From positions 1-7,251 of the forward strand of contig QMUE01000060.1 of assembly GCA_003663535.1 (NCBI GenBank): 7,251 bases of DNA. Direction: 5' to 3'. The translations under genes were made by a program, and so were the position numbers. Origin of the DNA: Thermococci archaeon. Lineage in GTDB: Archaea; Methanobacteriota_B; Thermococci; Thermococcales; Thermococcaceae. Below the pieces are notes generated by a model. That model was given only the letters and a program-made list of their open reading frames with translations. It searched no databases and was not told where the DNA came from. Shown in pieces: positions 4,263-7,251 of this stretch. Position 1 is the stretch's first letter; each line of letters begins with the position of its first letter.

Positions 4263-7251
4263 GGAAGCCCCACCACTAGAGGAAATAATAAAGGGTGGAG
4301 AAGAGGAAAAATCCTCTGGATTAGAGGCTAGGGTGGAAACCCCTATCGCACCCGAGGTGAAGACTCCGCCCTCTCATAAAACCCGTGAGACATGGAAGAA
4401 GGAGAGTTTGGCAGGAATCTTAAGGCAGGCTAGTGGGGCCCCTGTGAGAGCTCCCATACCCGCATATTATGGTGAGGAAGCGAAAGTACTCGATGTTTAT
4501 GGCAATGTGAGAATCTTGAGGGTAACTGGGGAACCCATACCAATATACGAAATTAGACTCCCACAGTTGAGCGAAGAAGAAGAAAAACTGGTTAGGATTG
4601 TAAGAGACAGAGCAATAGCCGAAATCCAAATAGACCCTGAAAGCATTCCGGACCCTGAAGAAAGAAGGAGGATTTTTGGTAGGGCCGTTAAAAACATAAT
4701 GAAAGAACTTGCTCCAACCATTTCAGAAGGGAGGATGGAAGTTCTGGTGAATCTGGTTGTTCAGAACATGATTGGATATGGCAGACTCGATCCTTTAGTT
4801 AGGGATGACAACTTGGAAGAAGTTATGGTTATTGGGACAAGGAAGCCAGTATATGTTTGGCATAGGAAGTTTTACATGTGTAAAACAAATATCTACTTTG
4901 AGGATGAAAGGGAGATATTGAACATAATAGAGCGTATAGCTAGACAGGTTGGGAGGAGGATTGATCAACAGACACCACTTCTGGACGCTCGTTTACCGGA
5001 TGGAAGCAGAGTTAATGCAACAATCAGACCAATAAGTTTGGAAGGGCCCACTTTAACCATAAGAAAGTTCAAAAAGGACCCTCTAACGATAATTGACCTT
5101 TTGAAATATGGTACATTTAACTTGGAGATTGCATCCCTGCTATGGATCTTTGTTGATGGGCTTGGAGTTAAGCCAGCGAATGTAATTGTTTCTGGAGGAA
5201 CTGGTTCTGGTAAGACTACAACCTTAAATGCTTTGGCGATGTTTATACCACCAAGCGAGCGTGTAATTAGTATAGAGGATACAGCAGAGTTGCAATTACC
5301 AATTGAACACTGGATAAGGCTTGAGACCAGACCACCCAACATTGAGGGGAGAGGAGAAGTTACCATGGACGATTTGGTCAAGAATACTTTACGTATGAGG
5401 CCAGATAGGATCATTGTTGGTGAGGTTAGAGGTCCTGAGGCAAGGACGATGTTCACGGCCATGAACACGGGTCATAATGGAGCGCTCTACGACTTCTCTG
5501 TTATTCAGCTCTCTAATGGTAAGTTTGTGCTTATAGGTGATTTTGTGGAGAAGCTTTTCGAGAAGTACTCAGATAGAGTTGAGAAGTACAAGGATCTCGA
5601 ATACATAGTGCTTGATGAAAAAGATCGCTTCGAGGTTGTCAGTGTTGGTCCTGACCTTAAAGCTGGCAAACATGTGGTTTCAAGAGTATGGAGGAGAAAG
5701 GTCAGGAAAGAGGAAAAGCTGATGCGCATAAAAACTAGAACGGGTAACGAGGTAATACTAACCAAGACTCATCCCTTCTTCATCTTCTCCAACGGAGACA
5801 TTGTGAGAAAGGAAGCAGAGAAGCTTAGAGTAGGCGATAGAGTTGCCGTGATGATGCGCCCACCAAAAGCCCCCCAGAGAAAGGCGCTCGTGGATCCGAA
5901 GGTTTATGTGGGAGTAAGTGACTACTACCTCATCCCCAATGGCAATGGAATGATAAAAGTGCCCAACAACGGTATTCCTCCAGAAAAGGCCCAGTTCTTA
6001 CTTTCCGTTAACTCCAATCTAGTGAAGTTGATTAGGGAAGTTGATGACAATCTCGCCTACCTTGCCGGAGTCCTCCTTGGTGATGGTTACATAGCCTCGA
6101 ACGGCTACTATCTCTCGGCCACATTCGATGATGAGGCTTACATGGAAGCCTTTTTGAGTGTAACTTCAAAGTTCCTACCCAACTACACCCCCCAGATTAA
6201 ATTTAATGGAAAAAGTACAATTGTAACGGTCAGATCCAAGATCTTTGCCGAGATGCTTTCAAGGATATTTAATATACCAAAGGGTAAGAAGTCGGAGATT
6301 TGGGCTGTTCCCGATGTAGTCCTCTCAAACGATGATCTCATGAGGTACTTCATAGCAGGCCTCTTTGATGCTGATGGATACGTAGATGAGAGCGGGCCTT
6401 CGGTAATTCTGACCACTAAGAGTGAGAACGCGGCTAGAAAGATATGGTATGCCCTTCAGAGGCTGGGAATAATAAGTACAGTTTCGCGCGTAAAGAATAG
6501 GGGATTCAAGGAGGGTGAGATATTCAGGATAACCGTGAGTGGCGTTGAGGATCTCAAAAAGTTTGCAAAACTCATACCATTACACCATTCGAGAAAGGAG
6601 AGTAAACTTGAGGGCATACTTAAGAGCAAGAAGGCCTATCGCGGAAGGAGAACCTATCGTGTTCCCATATCTGCGGAGATGATAAAACCCCTTCGTCAGA
6701 GACTGAGCCTAACTGTCGCAGAGCTTTCAAAGCTCGCATCACATCATGTTAGAGAAAAGGTCTCTGAAAGCCTTATCAGGCATGTGGAAAAAGGAAGGAC
6801 GAGTGAGATAAGGCGGTCGGCACTCAAGGGAATTGCTCTTGCCTTCCAGCAGGTGGCGGAGGATATTGGTGATGAGGAAGCGTGGGCCATGGCGAGGAGG
6901 CTTCAGCTGATCGCTGAGGGAGATGTTTATTGGGATGAAGTTGTGAACGTCGAAGAGGTAGAGCCAGAAGAACTTGGTATCGAGTATCTCTACGATTTAA
7001 CTGTTAATGATGACCACAACTACGTAGCCAATGGGATATTGGTGTCCAATTGTATGGGCACCATTCACTCCAATTCAGCCAGAGAAACCATTGTAAGGCT
7101 TGAGAGTCCACCAATGAACGTTCCTAGGATCATGATTCCTGCTTTAGATGTTATCATAATGCAAGTAAGGTTTAATAATAGAAAGAAAGGTACCATAAGA
7201 AGGATTACAGAGATTGCCGAAATTTCTGGAATAGAAGGAGAAAGCGTTCAA
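4204..7251 (+). CDS. klbA: KlbA-type GspE/TadA/PilT-superfamily secretion ATPase, interrupted by an intein (3' end cut by the window)
   Basis: The frame is open from the TGA at 4195-4197 to the right edge (1016 codons from TTG 4204). Extein motifs, numbered from that start: an acidic N-terminal tail, probably flexible, at 1-60; the family N-terminal region ([13 protein letters not shown], about 259-271); Walker [10 protein letters not shown] at 331-339; an Asp box ISIEDTAE at 355-362; a Walker B-like [11 protein letters not shown] at 400-410; then TGHNG at 422-426. After removal of the intein (427-949) the reading continues [14 protein letters not shown], the His-box region. Such hexameric ATPases power assembly or retraction of type IV pili, archaella and type II secretion systems from the cytoplasmic face. 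The two upstream genes, encoding a membrane protein and a secreted protein, fit that role. The N-terminus is uncertain because no ATG exists near the start of the conserved region; the TTG start gives a 59 bp overlap with the gene before. The C-terminal end is off-window. Confidence 0.9.
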   Translation, partial: MEEKKKKRSGLSWIEEILNEEAPPLEEIIKGGEEEKSSGLEARVETPIAPEVKTPPSHKTRETWKKESLAGILRQASGAPVRAPIPAYYGEEAKVLDVYGNVRILRVTGEPIPIYEIRLPQLSEEEEKLVRIVRDRAIAEIQIDPESIPDPEERRRIFGRAVKNIMKELAPTISEGRMEVLVNLVVQNMIGYGRLDPLVRDDNLEEVMVIGTRKPVYVWHRKFYMCKTNIYFEDEREILNIIERIARQVGRRIDQQTPLLDARLPDGSRVNATIRPISLEGPTLTIRKFKKDPLTIIDLLKYGTFNLEIASLLWIFVDGLGVKPANVIVSGGTGSGKTTTLNALAMFIPPSERVISIEDTAELQLPIEHWIRLETRPPNIEGRGEVTMDDLVKNTLRMRPDRIIVGEVRGPEARTMFTAMNTGHNGALYDFSVIQLSNGKFVLIGDFVEKLFEKYSDRVEKYKDLEYIVLDEKDRFEVVSVGPDLKAGKHVVSRVWRRKVRKEEKLMRIKTRTGNEVILTKTHPFFIFSNGDIVRKEAEKLRVGDRVAVMMRPPKAPQRKALVDPKVYVGVSDYYLIPNGNGMIKVPNNGIPPEKAQFLLSVNSNLVKLIREVDDNLAYLAGVLLGDGYIASNGYYLSATFDDEAYMEAFLSVTSKFLPNYTPQIKFNGKSTIVTVRSKIFAEMLSRIFNIPKGKKSEIWAVPDVVLSNDDLMRYFIAGLFDADGYVDESGPSVILTTKSENAARKIWYALQRLGIISTVSRVKNRGFKEGEIFRITVSGVEDLKKFAKLIPLHHSRKESKLEGILKSKKAYRGRRTYRVPISAEMIKPLRQRLSLTVAELSKLASHHVREKVSESLIRHVEKGRTSEIRRSALKGIALAFQQVAEDIGDEEAWAMARRLQLIAEGDVYWDEVVNVEEVEPEELGIEYLYDLTVNDDHNYVANGILVSNCMGTIHSNSARETIVRLESPPMNVPRIMIPALDVIIMQVRFNNRKKGTIRRITEIAEISGIEGESVQ
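5482..7050 (+). mobile_element. Full-length KlbA intein: class 2 (Ala1), with LAGLIDADG homing endonuclease
   Basis: This in-frame insert of 523 residues divides the ATPase between TGHNG and CMGTIHSNS. It starts with Ala1 ([10 protein letters not shown]) instead of Cys/Ser. Block B is TKTHPFF with Thr94 and His97. The block F/G end is [20 protein letters not shown] with Asp505, His512, penultimate Ser522 and Asn523; the +1 extein residue is Cys. The endonuclease carries two dodecapeptide motifs, LAGVLLGDG (194-202) and IAGLFDADG (291-299), both keeping the acidic residue. An XRE-like helix-turn-helix follows at about 404-455. Ala1 inteins at this site in archaeal KlbA, studied in the Methanocaldococcus jannaschii mini-intein, splice by direct attack of the +1 Cys on the N-terminal peptide bond. 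At 523 residues this is the long form. Hand-counted GC of 5521-7020 is 46%, against 42% for 4801-5460 of the host gene. Confidence 0.93.
6691..6846 (+). other. XRE-like helix-turn-helix within the intein
   Basis: Intein residues about 404-455 read [17 protein letters not shown], then [13 protein letters not shown], then ALKGIALAF. This follows the lambda-repressor/XRE pattern: LR..R...T..ELA, a recognition-helix position before I..hE.GR, and a closing L..IA.AL helix. It lies after the second LAGLIDADG motif and before the C-terminal splicing block, where archaeal inteins such as PI-PfuI carry extra DNA-binding regions. A DNA-contacting role is inferred. Confidence 0.5.

Noticed and set aside
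4420..5765. Minus-strand open frames opposite the ATPase and intein (4420-4721, 4965-5468, 5505-5765)
   Set aside because: They mirror the coding strand of conserved ATPase and intein motifs and have Ser/Leu-rich compositions typical of shadows.
6183..6416. Minus-strand open frame inside the intein
   Set aside because: It lies opposite the second LAGLIDADG region; its product shows no recognisable motif.
5482..7050. Two separate genes or a frameshifted pseudogene instead of an intein
   Set aside because: The frame is continuous through both junctions, with splice blocks at both ends, and the joined extein restores the conserved TGHNG-CMGTIHS motif.

Overview
The window looks like chromosomal DNA of a hyperthermophilic archaeon of the order Thermococcales (Pyrococcus or a low-GC Thermococcus). 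Four things point there: the tight, overlapping gene packing; Shine-Dalgarno sequences of the GGTGAT/GGAGTGA type that match the archaeal 16S 3' end; Lys/Glu/Ile-rich proteins; and recognisable Thermococcales families (Trm14, an Ala1 KlbA intein). GC counted by hand is about 42% over 4801-5460. The species cannot be fixed from the sequence.

Two transcription units diverge from a short AT-rich intergenic stretch at about 1846-1944. The leftward (minus-strand) unit reads, in order of transcription: a small three-cysteine protein resembling the TIGR04076 family (1845-1513), a circularly permuted YlqF/YawG-type GTPase (1556-483), and the N-terminal part of a THUMP-domain tRNA methyltransferase very like Trm14 (476 to the left edge). 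The first two genes overlap by 44 bp and the last two are 6 bp apart, so this is an operon with probable translational coupling. Two of its three members belong to RNA maturation (ribosome assembly, tRNA m2G6).

The rightward (plus-strand) unit is a type IV pilus/secretion-like operon. It encodes a single-pass membrane protein with coiled coils and a low-complexity Ser/Thr/Gln insert (DUF515-like; its layout recalls bacterial CpaB/RcpC), a secreted protein of unknown family with a signal peptide, and a KlbA-type GspE/TadA/PilT-superfamily secretion ATPase. The ATPase gene runs off the right edge. Its genes are joined by stop/Shine-Dalgarno overlaps and probably start at GTG, ATG and TTG. The likely working model is that the ATPase powers assembly of a surface filament or secretion complex from the cytoplasm, while the other two products act at or outside the membrane. 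No pilin or TadC/GspF-type membrane platform gene is inside the window.

The most notable element is a 523-residue in-frame intein (5482-7050) in the ATPase, placed between the Walker B region and the conserved His motif. It begins with Ala rather than Cys/Ser, is followed by a +1 Cys, ends in Ser-Asn rather than His-Asn, carries two LAGLIDADG motifs, and has an XRE-like helix-turn-helix near its C-terminus. This is the hallmark KlbA (class 2) intein, here in a full-length, potentially homing-competent form. No RNA genes, CRISPR arrays or insertion sequences were seen, and there is no gene-free stretch over 300 bases.
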